Source: Candidatus Gastranaerophilales bacterium (GTDB taxonomy: Bacteria; Cyanobacteriota; Vampirovibrionia; Gastranaerophilales; Gastranaerophilaceae). Taken from it: a stretch of DNA of 64,000 bases. Below are positions 46,860 to 55,571 of this stretch, in pieces. A program made the translations under genes and the position numbers. Position 1 is the first letter of the stretch. Each line of letters opens with the position of its first letter. The stretch is from contig CALVAA010000004.1 of assembly GCA_944325315.1 (NCBI GenBank), forward strand, positions 49,763-113,762, read 5' to 3'. The notes beneath the pieces were generated by a model, which was given only the letters and a program-made list of their open reading frames with translations, was not told the origin of the DNA and searched no databases.

Positions 46860-48275
46860 GTGTACTACAATATCAAAATAAAATCCGAAGGCTCGGAATT
46901 CAGCCTGAATTCATCCAACAAAGAAATTACGCAAAGAGAAATGGACATATATTTTGCGTGTATTTTTAATGCAAGCAATGAATTCAAGTCAAGAATAAAA
47001 AAAATTGAAATAAATAATGACTCCGTTAAATCTATTAATGAGTTAGAAGTTATAAACAACAAAAACAACGCCGCATCTATAGAAGACAGCTCCGTACAAA
47101 ACCACGACAAAACACCACAAATAATAGCGATAGAATCACAAGAGCAAACAGAAGCAACACAAAATGAAAACATTGTTTCAAATAAATCATTACAAATTGA
47201 AAACACGCAAACAATTCCCGAAAATGAAATTCCTGTTCCGCCAATACCATCATCGCCTGTTGAAAACGATTTTAAGCCGGATAATTCAAAAAAATTACAA
47301 GATAAAAACACTTATAGCGAAATCAAAATAGAAGACACACAAATACAGACTTGTGCAAATAACACAGTACATGTTTTTAATAAAGTTAAAATAGAAAATC
47401 CAAACACACAGATAAACGATGAGATAAAAATACAAAATAGTGCTACAAAAAACACAACAATAGATGAGCTTATAAGCATTGCGCAGGATAAAATCAGCGA
47501 AGTTGATTTACTAAAAAACAACTCAAATGACTCAGATTTAATAGACGTCATTAAAGAAAGTACTGAACCTGCCTTTGGTAATTCGATAAATACAGAAACA
47601 AATACTGTTGAATTCACCCCAAAAGAAAAAGTTGAGGAATCTGTCATAAACAGAGAAGAAGAACAAAAAGAAAGAGAGCTGTTTGAATCTAAAAATCAAA
47701 CAATGATAAACGATATATTTTTCAATGACGATAGCAAAACTTCAAAAGAAGAAATCAAACAGGAGCTCCCCGGCTATAGTCAATCAACAGAAGAACAAAC
47801 CGTCCAGCTTATTCAAACACCGGTGAGCCTTGATGAATACGAAGAAAATATTCAACTAAACCAAACTCAATACGATTTTGAAATTACGACACCAACTACC
47901 CAAACACCTGTGAGTCTTGAAGTTATAGAAGATACTTTAGCGCCAGCATTGGAGCAAAGCGTAGCCCAACAAAGCCAAAACGAAAATATATCCTTAGATT
48001 TTAGTGTATTTTTAAAAGGTTTTGTTGTAAATAAAACAACAGATGAATTTTTAATATGCGCATACTATATTAAAAATATTCTAAAGCAAAACAACTTTAC
48101 AATGAAATTTATAAATGCAAAATTGTTTCAAGCAACGGGAAAAATTGCAGATATGTCAATAGTTGATGAATTAATTCAAAAAGAATATATAAAAACAATA
48201 GATATTGAAGATTCCAAAAAATATTGCATCACATCAAACGGCGAAAACTATTTTGCCTCAACATTCCAGGGATAA
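46860..48275 (+). CDS. hypothetical protein with disordered middle and C-terminal winged-helix-like domain
   Basis: 471 residues from a GTG preceded by AAGGATATT. Residues 1-45 form a small domain similar to the 42-residue protein just upstream. Residues ~50-375 are Gln/Glu/Asn/Thr-rich and look disordered, with a repeated TQTPVSLE(V/D)-like element (IQTPVSLDEYEEN and TQTPVSLEVIEDT). The last 90 residues (LDFSVFLKGFVVNKTTDEFL to the end) form a compact helical part resembling a winged helix. spmA follows after 1 bp. Function unknown. Confidence 0.65.
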   Translation: MYYNIKIKSEGSEFSLNSSNKEITQREMDIYFACIFNASNEFKSRIKKIEINNDSVKSINELEVINNKNNAASIEDSSVQNHDKTPQIIAIESQEQTEATQNENIVSNKSLQIENTQTIPENEIPVPPIPSSPVENDFKPDNSKKLQDKNTYSEIKIEDTQIQTCANNTVHVFNKVKIENPNTQINDEIKIQNSATKNTTIDELISIAQDKISEVDLLKNNSNDSDLIDVIKESTEPAFGNSINTETNTVEFTPKEKVEESVINREEEQKERELFESKNQTMINDIFFNDDSKTSKEEIKQELPGYSQSTEEQTVQLIQTPVSLDEYEENIQLNQTQYDFEITTPTTQTPVSLEVIEDTLAPALEQSVAQQSQNENISLDFSVFLKGFVVNKTTDEFLICAYYIKNILKQNNFTMKFINAKLFQATGKIADMSIVDELIQKEYIKTIDIEDSKKYCITSNGENYFASTFQG

Positions 48276-48276
48276 A

Positions 48277-48852
48277 ATGAATTACATATTTATATTTTTA
48301 ATACTAATTTCAATATTTGCGGCATTTTTTACCGGAAGCATCGAAAATTTAATTAATGAAGCACTAAATGCTTCCAAAAAAGCTGTTGAAATTGCATTTT
48401 CTTTAATCGGCATTATGGGCTTTTGGCTTGGAATAGTGAATATTGCCAAAAAATCGGGTTTGATGAATAAAATTTCAAAAATTATTGAAAAACCAATCCT
48501 ATATATCTTTCCGGATTTGAAAAGTAATCCTGAAGCACAGAACAATATAGCCTTAAACATAAGTGCAAATGCTCTTGGACTTGCAAATGCAGCAACTCCA
48601 TTTGGAATTAAAGCAATGGAGGCAATGCAGGAACAAAATAAAAATAAAAAAAGAGCAACAAATTCAATGTGCACTTTTTTAGCAATAAACACTGCCGGTT
48701 TCCAAATAGTTCCTGCGGTTGTTATTGCAATTTTAAGTGCAAATGGCGCTAAAAATCCGACAGAAATAATCTTGCCGACATTTATTGTAACTTTATGTTC
48801 TTTTTTTGTTGCAATGTTTTTTGCAAAAATACTGGAAAGGTTTTTTGAATGA
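48277..48852 (+). CDS. spmA: SpmA-like membrane protein (nucleoside-recognition/gate domain)
   Basis: 191 residues from ATG 48277. Hydrophobic helices plus a gate-domain motif (IMGFWLGIVNIAKKSGLMNK) and the characteristic NISANALGLANAATPFGIKA (110-129). In Bacillus, SpmA and SpmB act in spore core dehydration; homologues are common in bacteria that do not sporulate, where the role is unknown. No sporulation gene is in this window. 4-bp overlap with spmB. Confidence 0.9.
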   Translation: MNYIFIFLILISIFAAFFTGSIENLINEALNASKKAVEIAFSLIGIMGFWLGIVNIAKKSGLMNKISKIIEKPILYIFPDLKSNPEAQNNIALNISANALGLANAATPFGIKAMEAMQEQNKNKKRATNSMCTFLAINTAGFQIVPAVVIAILSANGAKNPTEIILPTFIVTLCSFFVAMFFAKILERFFE

Positions 48853-49382
48853 TAAACTTTTTAAACAATGTTTCGATACTGATTTTGCCTTTAATTATAA
48901 CAGCTATCTTATCTTATGCCATTTATAAAAAAACTCCGGCCTATGAGGTTTTTGTTGACGGTGCAAAAGAAGGTTTTACTTTGGCAGTAAAAATTATACC
49001 TTATTTAATAGCAATAATGGTGTGTACTGCAATGCTAAGAGCAAGCGGAGTTATTGGGATTATAGAAAATTGGTTGGGTCCTTTTTTGACACACTTCAAA
49101 ATTCCGACCCAAACAACTCTAATTATGCTTACACGTTCTCTTTCAGGTTCTGCCACGCTTGGCGTTTTGGCTGATATTATAAATCAAACAGGAGTTGATT
49201 CTTACGCAACCAAACTTGCAGCAGTAATTACAGGAAGCAGCGAAACAACATTTTATGTAGCATCCGTGTATTTCGGAGCAGTCGGAATAAAAAAATTTCG
49301 TCATGCGCTTCTTGCCGGGATTTTAGCCGACATCACAGGTCTAATCTTAGCTGTTTTTGTCTGTTCAAAATTTTTTCTTTAA
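48849..49382 (+). CDS. spmB: SpmB-like membrane protein
   Basis: 177 residues, several transmembrane helices, with FVDGAKEGFTLAVKIIPYLI, LTRSLSGSATLGVLADI and TGSSETTFYVASVYFGAVGI, the standard SpmB signatures. It starts within the spmA stop region (ATGA). The 3' end overlaps the convergent hpt by 4 bp; no terminator is visible. Confidence 0.9.
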   Translation: MINFLNNVSILILPLIITAILSYAIYKKTPAYEVFVDGAKEGFTLAVKIIPYLIAIMVCTAMLRASGVIGIIENWLGPFLTHFKIPTQTTLIMLTRSLSGSATLGVLADIINQTGVDSYATKLAAVITGSSETTFYVASVYFGAVGIKKFRHALLAGILADITGLILAVFVCSKFFL

Positions 49383-49918
49383 TCTTCAAAATATCCGATA
49401 TAATTAAGATTACGGTAAAAACCGCAATAATCTAACCCAAAACCGACTATAAATTTATCATCTACTTCGTATGCTGAAAAATCCGGTTTTATGTCATATT
49501 TTCTTGCACATTTTTTGTCAAACAAAACCGCAAGCTTGACATTTTTTGCTTTACAATTGTGTTTAATAAACTTTATTAAAAAATCAAGCGTAAGACCCGT
49601 ATCAATAATATCTTCAACAATTAAAACATTTTGATTTTCCAAATTAGGAAGATTTAAATTAAAAGATTTAACTTTTCCGGATGATTTTAAGTTGTCTCCA
49701 TAACTCGACAAACTGACAAATTCCATCAAAACAGGCATATTTAAGTATTTCGAAAGTTCAGCATAAAACATTACCGCACCTTTTAAAACACACACCAAAA
49801 CCAACGGTTTTTGACAATCAAAAGCATTATTAATTTCATCAGCTACTTCTTTTATTCTTTTATTTAAATCTTCGCTTTTAACTAGCACCTTTAAATCATC
49901 AATACTTTTAGTTATCAC
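49379..49918 (-). CDS. hpt: hypoxanthine phosphoribosyltransferase
   Basis: 179 residues from a GTG start (GGGAGAAAA upstream). PRPP-binding motif VLIVEDIIDTGLTL (98-111, with E102, D103 and D106), the flexible-loop SSYGD and the C-terminal DKFIVGFGLDYCGFYRNLNY. Purine salvage. It overlaps tilS by 11 bp; tilS-hpt adjacency is common in bacteria. Confidence 0.94.
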   Translation of the reverse strand: MITKSIDDLKVLVKSEDLNKRIKEVADEINNAFDCQKPLVLVCVLKGAVMFYAELSKYLNMPVLMEFVSLSSYGDNLKSSGKVKSFNLNLPNLENQNVLIVEDIIDTGLTLDFLIKFIKHNCKAKNVKLAVLFDKKCARKYDIKPDFSAYEVDDKFIVGFGLDYCGFYRNLNYIGYFED

Positions 49919-51233
49919 TGCTGATTTTCTCCCAACTTAATTTAAAACAAGAAGAACTTTTTTTAATTTTATATTTTTCACTCAAACAAACATTTAAAAT
50001 CAAACAAACATCATCTTTATTAGCAAGCAAAATTAATTTGTCTTTTTTTTCCTGGCTAATTTTTTGATTAATCAAATATTTTTTTAGTTTCATTTTACCA
50101 CTTTTTAATCCAAAAGGGCAAAAAATATCTCCTTGTTTTCTGTGTCTCAAAACAAGCGGAAAATTTAGACTTAAATAGCACTTTGAATCATTTGCCAAAG
50201 GAAAAGCAGAAGGAATATCTTCCATTTTTTCAATAGTTAAAGCTATATCTTCAAAAAAATATTTTCCTTCACCATCAATCAAAACTTCTGCGTTGTTTTT
50301 TAGCAATTTTTTTTGGATAAAAATTTTGCCTGTTCTTGAATACAAAAAACAATCTTTGTTTAAAGAAGTTTTAGAATTTTCATTTTCTAAAATAAAATTA
50401 TCATACTTTAAAACATTTTTATAAGTTTGATTTTTTAAATAGTTCTTCAGATAGTTGTTCAAAACTTCAAGCCGATAAGACACATCAAGTGCTATATATT
50501 CTTTTCGATTGATTATATTTCTCCTGATAATTTTTTTTTCAATATTTGCAATTTTATCATCAATAATTTTCCTTGAAAATTGAACATTTTGGATTAAATT
50601 GTCTATATTTTCAATATAGTTCGGATTAATCTTTGAAAAAAGAGGAAAAATTTCTTTTCTTATGAAATTTCTTCTATATTTAACGTCATTATTTGATGAG
50701 TCAATTAAATAATTTTGATTTTTTTCAGATAAATATTTGAGAATTTCCTTTTTTTCAATATTAAGAAAAGGCCTATAGAAGATGTCTCTCTTTTCAGGAA
50801 TAGATTTCAGACCGGAAATAGAAGTTCCCTTTATTAATCTGTAAACAAGTGTTTCTACATTATCGTTTTTATTATGAGCTAAAAAAACCGTATCTGAATT
50901 ATTTTTTTTGCTACAGTCCTCTAGGAATTTATAACGCAATTCTCTTGCCTGCTGTTCAGATTTTTTGTATTCACCCCCGGCTGAGTCAATTAAGAAATTA
51001 AACCCGTTTTTAAATGCAAATTCTTTTGTAAATTCTTCTTCGTCTTTTGCTTCTTTTCTCCAGCCATGGTTAAAATAAGCAAGGGTAATATTTAAATTAA
51101 AAAGATTTTTAGCCTCTCCTAAAGCTAAAGCCAAAGCACAGCTGTCAGGTCCTGTTGAAAAAGCTACAATAACGTTTTTATTTTTAATATTATATTTATT
51201 CAAAAATTCAACAACCGTACTGTCAATTATCAC
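49908..51233 (-). CDS. tilS: tRNA(Ile)-lysidine synthetase
   Basis: 441 residues from a GTG. PP-loop AFSTGPDSCALALALG (24-39), ITLAYFNHGWRKEAK, HNKNDNVETLVYRLIKGTS and IDSSNNDVKYRRNFIRKEIF, plus the C-terminal substrate-binding domain (LVLRHRKQGDIFCPFG). It modifies C34 of the minor tRNA-Ile so that it reads AUA codons, which are frequent in this AT-rich genome. Overlaps ldpA by 11 bp. Confidence 0.95.
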   Translation of the reverse strand: MIIDSTVVEFLNKYNIKNKNVIVAFSTGPDSCALALALGEAKNLFNLNITLAYFNHGWRKEAKDEEEFTKEFAFKNGFNFLIDSAGGEYKKSEQQARELRYKFLEDCSKKNNSDTVFLAHNKNDNVETLVYRLIKGTSISGLKSIPEKRDIFYRPFLNIEKKEILKYLSEKNQNYLIDSSNNDVKYRRNFIRKEIFPLFSKINPNYIENIDNLIQNVQFSRKIIDDKIANIEKKIIRRNIINRKEYIALDVSYRLEVLNNYLKNYLKNQTYKNVLKYDNFILENENSKTSLNKDCFLYSRTGKIFIQKKLLKNNAEVLIDGEGKYFFEDIALTIEKMEDIPSAFPLANDSKCYLSLNFPLVLRHRKQGDIFCPFGLKSGKMKLKKYLINQKISQEKKDKLILLANKDDVCLILNVCLSEKYKIKKSSSCFKLSWEKISSDN

Positions 51234-52143
51234 TGTAAAACTTCCTAACTTCTAAAACCAAATCAGATGCTTTTGTTTTATCACTGTTAAAAAGTTTTCT
51301 TGCATAAGAGCCAAAAGCAAGCCCGTAGGGCTTAAGTCCAAACAGTTTTAATAATTCTATTGTTTTAAAGTTTAGCCCGCCCGAAATTATAATTTTATAA
51401 TCCAAATTTGAAAACTGTTTATAAAACGCAAGGGCTTCAAGATTAGACGAATATTCATCATTTGCATTGTTAACTGAATTGCCGTCCAACTGCAGCATAA
51501 ATTCAAAATTCGGATTGTACATATCAAAAATATTTTTAAGTTCTTTTATCAGCTTATTTATTTTTTCATTTCCAAAATACTTCCTTGAAATACAGACAGA
51601 AATATTACCTTTATAGTTTTTACATACTTTTGAAAAAGCCTCTAAAATCTTTTTTTTCTTTTTGATACTGAGATGCAACTCAAGTATATCCAGCTTAATT
51701 TCAGGGTTTTTTATTGTTTCAATGTCTGCAAAAAAAGAATTGTAATTATATATATCAACCGCTCTATGTTTGCATACAACCTCACAATGGCCACACCCGC
51801 TGCATTTTAGTGAATTAACTCTGTATTTATTTTCAAACTTTTCAATAGCGCCTTCACTACACACATTTTTGCAATTAGAGCATTGAACACAATTTTTGTT
51901 TATTTTTGCTTTTCTGGTGTGAACATCTCCCAAAAGAGCAACCGAAACACAAAATTTAACCCTGTTTAAATCAAAATTGTCCGCCTTTAAATTTTTCTGA
52001 ATTTCTAAAATTGTGTCAGCACTGCAGTCAATCATATCGATTCCGTTTTTGATGTAAAAAGTACTAATTTTTTTAACAGATTCGATATCTTTATTGCCTA
52101 AACCGAGAATCAATTTAAACAACAGGCAAGTCCCCTTTAACAT
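51223..52143 (-). CDS. ldpA: LdpA-like iron-sulfur protein
   Basis: 306 residues from ATG 52143 (AAGG 6 nt upstream); starts at 52170 or a TTG at 52122 are also possible. It has two 4Fe-4S motifs, C85/C88/C91/C95 (CVQCSNCKNVC) and C114/C117/C120/C124 (CSGCGHCEVVC), set after an N-terminal part reading FKLILGLGNKDIESVKKIST and IDMIDCSAD. This layout, and the C-terminal IIISGGLNFKTIELLKL barrel-like part, match cyanobacterial LdpA. There LdpA senses redox state and tunes the circadian period. No kai gene is present here, so the role is open. Sits between lysC (29-bp overlap) and tilS. Confidence 0.75.
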   Translation of the reverse strand: MLKGTCLLFKLILGLGNKDIESVKKISTFYIKNGIDMIDCSADTILEIQKNLKADNFDLNRVKFCVSVALLGDVHTRKAKINKNCVQCSNCKNVCSEGAIEKFENKYRVNSLKCSGCGHCEVVCKHRAVDIYNYNSFFADIETIKNPEIKLDILELHLSIKKKKKILEAFSKVCKNYKGNISVCISRKYFGNEKINKLIKELKNIFDMYNPNFEFMLQLDGNSVNNANDEYSSNLEALAFYKQFSNLDYKIIISGGLNFKTIELLKLFGLKPYGLAFGSYARKLFNSDKTKASDLVLEVRKFYSDN

Positions 52144-53377
52144 CTGCAACCTTAGCTCCGTCAAGTTCAAAAGCAGAACATAAGGCTATCGTTGCATCAT
52201 TTGCAAAACGTTTTTCAATTAAACAACTGATTTTTATTTCGCTTGTTGATATCATTTTAATATTGATGCCTTTTTGAGCTAAAACATCAAACATTTTAGC
52301 CGCAATTCCCGGCCTGTCAATCATTCCCGCACCAACAATTGAAACTTTTACTATGTCGTCATCAATATGGATATTGCTTGCTTTTACAATATCGTTAATA
52401 TCACTTTTAATTAACTCGAATTTTTCTAAGTCAGACTTTGCAATTGTGAAGGCGATATCGTTTGTATTATTGTTAATTCTTGCATAAGACTGAATAATCA
52501 TATCTACGCTTAAATTCCTGTCTGCAAGAAGATTAAAAAGCCTTGCCGCATTGCCCGGCTTGTCTTCCACATCGCATATAACAACTCTTACCTGGGTGCT
52601 ATCACAAGCAAGACCGGTAACCGGTTTATTTAATTCCATTTGATTGACTCCTATTATTAAAGTTCCTAAATTATCAAGTTTAAAAGAGCTTCTCACTCTC
52701 ATTGGCATGTTATAAAGTTTGGCAGTTTCAACAGAGCGGGGATGCAAAACATTTGCACCGACTCTTGCCAACTCAAGCATTTCCTCATACGAAATCATAT
52801 CTAATTTTTTAGCAGTTTTAACAACCCTCGGATCAGTTGTATAAACACCTTCAACATCTGAATATATATCGCACCTGTCTGCTTTTAGAGCACCTGCCAG
52901 TGCAACCGCTGTAGTATCCGAGCCGCCACGCCCCAGTGTTGTAATTTCATTTTTGCCGCAAAAACCCTGAAAACCGGCAACAATAACAACATATCCTTGT
53001 TTTAAAAGGTTAACGGTATGGGTAGTGTCAATATCTACTATTCTTGCACACATATGGCAATTTTCCGTTCTGATTCCCGCTTGAAGTCCGTTAAGACTAA
53101 TTGCTTTGTAGCCAAGCTCGTTTATTGCCATTGCCAACAATGACATAGATATTTGTTCACCCGTTGATAGCAATACATCCATTTCTCTTTCCGAAGGATG
53201 GGAAGTAATTTCTTTTGACAATTTAACAAGATTATCGGTAGTATGTCCCATAGCAGAAACCACAACAACTACATCATTGCCGTTTAACTTTTCTTTTATT
53301 ACTGCGTTTGCTACATTTTTTATTTTTTCACTATCTGCAACTGACGTGCCACCAAATTTTTGAACAATTATCCCCAT
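52115..53377 (-). CDS. lysC: aspartate kinase
   Basis: 420 residues. IVQKFGGTSVADSEKIKNVA (4-23), VVVVSAMGHTTDNL, GFQGFCGKNEITTLGRGGSD and tandem ACT domains at the C-terminus (KPGNAARLFNLLADRNLSVD and RPGIAAKMFDVLAQKGINIK), which normally give feedback inhibition by lysine and/or threonine. First step of the aspartate amino-acid family. ATG behind GAGGT, directly adjoining the stop of the upstream TPR gene. Confidence 0.95.
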   Translation of the reverse strand: MGIIVQKFGGTSVADSEKIKNVANAVIKEKLNGNDVVVVVSAMGHTTDNLVKLSKEITSHPSEREMDVLLSTGEQISMSLLAMAINELGYKAISLNGLQAGIRTENCHMCARIVDIDTTHTVNLLKQGYVVIVAGFQGFCGKNEITTLGRGGSDTTAVALAGALKADRCDIYSDVEGVYTTDPRVVKTAKKLDMISYEEMLELARVGANVLHPRSVETAKLYNMPMRVRSSFKLDNLGTLIIGVNQMELNKPVTGLACDSTQVRVVICDVEDKPGNAARLFNLLADRNLSVDMIIQSYARINNNTNDIAFTIAKSDLEKFELIKSDINDIVKASNIHIDDDIVKVSIVGAGMIDRPGIAAKMFDVLAQKGINIKMISTSEIKISCLIEKRFANDATIALCSAFELDGAKVADVKGDLPVV

Positions 53378-55087
53378 TCATACCTCGCTGTTTTGTTCAC
53401 GGATTTGCTCAATAACAGAGCTTGTCTCACTAAAGTCTGATTGTATTTTATCACAAATTTGTCTTATTGTATCTTTTATTTCAAGATTATTTTTTTCATT
53501 TTCGGATATCTTTGATAAAATCAATATTTTAAGAAGCAAAAAGTCTTTATCGTTACCCTTTTCCCCCTCGCATTCCGATAATATCTTGAGTGCCTCATAC
53601 GGCTTATTTAACTTCAGCGAACATTCACTTAGTGCAACTTTTGCATTTGAATAATTTTTGTCAATATCAAGAGCTTCCGTAAATTTTTCTTGTGCTCTGT
53701 ATAGTTCTCCTATCTTCAATAAAACCAAACCGTATTTAAATACAACATCCGTATTTAATTTATTAATTTCATATGCACTTCTTGCATACCTTTTAGCTTT
53801 AACAAAATCCTTTAAATCATTCAAATGTGTCATTGCAAGATTCAAATAAGCATCTTGATTATAAGCATCGTAAGAAATGGTTTTTTCCCAGTATTTTATT
53901 GCGTTTTTGATATCGCCTTTAAAATGGTATGCAGCTGCTATATTAAAGTATGACTTTTTTAAATTTGTATCAATTGATACTGCTTTTTTAAAAGAATCAA
54001 TAGCTTTTTGGTATTCTTTTTGTTTCATATAAATTTGTCCCAAGTTAAAATAGCAAGAAGCATAACCCGGGTTTAATTCGAGAACTCTTTCGATTTTTTC
54101 AACCGCCTCGGATAATCTTTCAAGCTTTATTAAAGAAAAAGAAAGCGAATTATAGCTTAAATATTCATCACTTTTTATTGAAATTGATTTTTCAAATTTT
54201 TCAACCGAATCAAGCCATCTGTTTGCTTGTTGAAGCGCTATTCCCCATGAATTATAATAACGCCAGTCATCAAGACAATGTTGTTCATATTTTTCATACG
54301 TTTCAAGGCAATTATTAATTTCATTTAAGTTTAAATAAGCTTCCGCAATTAAAGAATAGTTTTCTTTTTTTTCAGGATTTAAATTAGCGCTTTTTTTACA
54401 AAACTCAATACACTGTTGGAATTGTTGAGTTTTAAAACAGCACACGCCGCACAAATGAAGTGCGTCTGTATGAAAAGGGTCCAGTGTTAATATTTTCTGA
54501 AATTTAAAAAGAGCATTTTTAAATTCGCCTTCTTCTATTGATATCAGCCCCCATATTAAAAGCGGCTGCGGGTTAACAGGGTCGAGAATATAAGCCTTTT
54601 TTAAAAGCATTTTTGCTGTTTCTTTTTGTTTATTTCTGGCACAAAAAATCCCAAAGTTCAAATAAGTACAAGGATTTGTTCTATCTAAACTTAAGGATTT
54701 CTCAAAAGCAGCTCTTGCAAGATTTTTCTCATTCAGTTCGCTGTAAATTCCCGCAAGATACCCCCAGGCCCTTGCATTGTTTTTATCTAATCTTACCGCC
54801 TTTTTAAAATTCTTAAGTGCAAGTTCAAAGTTTTTATCCTGTGCATGCATAATTCCAATATTTGTATATACTTCGGGATTTGACTTATTCATTAAAACGC
54901 TCTGAGAAAGCCTTTCTAATCCTTTTTGCTTGTTTCCCGAATTTATTAAATATATTCCCCAATTTATATAAGCATAAGAAGGCAATGCAGGCTCTTTTGA
55001 AATTTGCCTATATTGGTTTATGTGCTTGTTAAAATATTCAACCGTATTAAAAATATTTGATATATATTTAATAAATTTTGCCAACAT
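53378..55087 (-). CDS. large TPR protein
   Basis: 569 residues with about twelve tetratricopeptide repeats covering most of the chain, for example AYINWGIYLINSGNKQKGLE, VYTNIGIMHAQDKNFELALK, NFKKAVRLDKNNARAWGYLA, CYFNLGQIYMKQKEYQKAID and VFKYGLVLLKIGELYRAQEK. No signal peptide or enzymatic domain such as a glycosyltransferase is visible. Overlaps the kdsC-like gene by 20 bp and abuts lysC. Probably a scaffold in envelope or polysaccharide work, judged only from neuB/kdsC-like neighbours. Confidence 0.85.
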   Translation of the reverse strand: MLAKFIKYISNIFNTVEYFNKHINQYRQISKEPALPSYAYINWGIYLINSGNKQKGLERLSQSVLMNKSNPEVYTNIGIMHAQDKNFELALKNFKKAVRLDKNNARAWGYLAGIYSELNEKNLARAAFEKSLSLDRTNPCTYLNFGIFCARNKQKETAKMLLKKAYILDPVNPQPLLIWGLISIEEGEFKNALFKFQKILTLDPFHTDALHLCGVCCFKTQQFQQCIEFCKKSANLNPEKKENYSLIAEAYLNLNEINNCLETYEKYEQHCLDDWRYYNSWGIALQQANRWLDSVEKFEKSISIKSDEYLSYNSLSFSLIKLERLSEAVEKIERVLELNPGYASCYFNLGQIYMKQKEYQKAIDSFKKAVSIDTNLKKSYFNIAAAYHFKGDIKNAIKYWEKTISYDAYNQDAYLNLAMTHLNDLKDFVKAKRYARSAYEINKLNTDVVFKYGLVLLKIGELYRAQEKFTEALDIDKNYSNAKVALSECSLKLNKPYEALKILSECEGEKGNDKDFLLLKILILSKISENEKNNLEIKDTIRQICDKIQSDFSETSSVIEQIREQNSEV

Positions 55088-55571
55088 ATTCTCTGTTTAC
55101 CAGTGTATCAGCTATTTCTCTTATTGCTCCTTGTCCGCCAAAAGATTTTGTAATTTGAAGATTTTTAACCATAAAATTTAAAACAGGATTATAATTTTTC
55201 GGAGCAACTTTATATTCAACAAGTTCAAAAGCAGGAATATCGTTTATATCATCACCTATATAAAGAACTTCACTTGGGCTTAGATTATATTTTTGCATAA
55301 TATCCGATAAAACTATTCCTTTTTGGCGTATTCCGCCATGGATTTCCTTTAAGTCAAATTTATCTTTAAAATAATCAAGTATAGAACTTTTTTCTCCTGA
55401 AATTATTGCAAAATCAATTCCGTTTTTTACAAGCATGGAAACGCCCATAATGTCTTTAAAATTAAGTTTTTTTTGGACTTCGTTTTTTTCTGATATATAT
55501 ACGGAGCCGTCAGTAAAAACACCGTCAAAATCACTTACAACAAGTTTAATTTTATCAGATAATTCAAGCAA
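55068..55571 (-). CDS. KdsC-like HAD-family sugar phosphatase
   Basis: 167 residues from a TTG behind AAGGAG. HAD motif I VVSDFDGVFTDGSVYIS (11-27), motif II ISGEKSS, and motif III/IV GDDINDIPAFELV define the C0 HAD group of KDO-8-phosphate phosphatase and related N-acylneuraminate-9-phosphatase. The adjoining neuB-like synthase (8-bp overlap) makes a nonulosonic-acid phosphatase as likely as KDO. Confidence 0.85.
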   Translation of the reverse strand: MLELSDKIKLVVSDFDGVFTDGSVYISEKNEVQKKLNFKDIMGVSMLVKNGIDFAIISGEKSSILDYFKDKFDLKEIHGGIRQKGIVLSDIMQKYNLSPSEVLYIGDDINDIPAFELVEYKVAPKNYNPVLNFMVKNLQITKSFGGQGAIREIADTLVNREYVGKIY

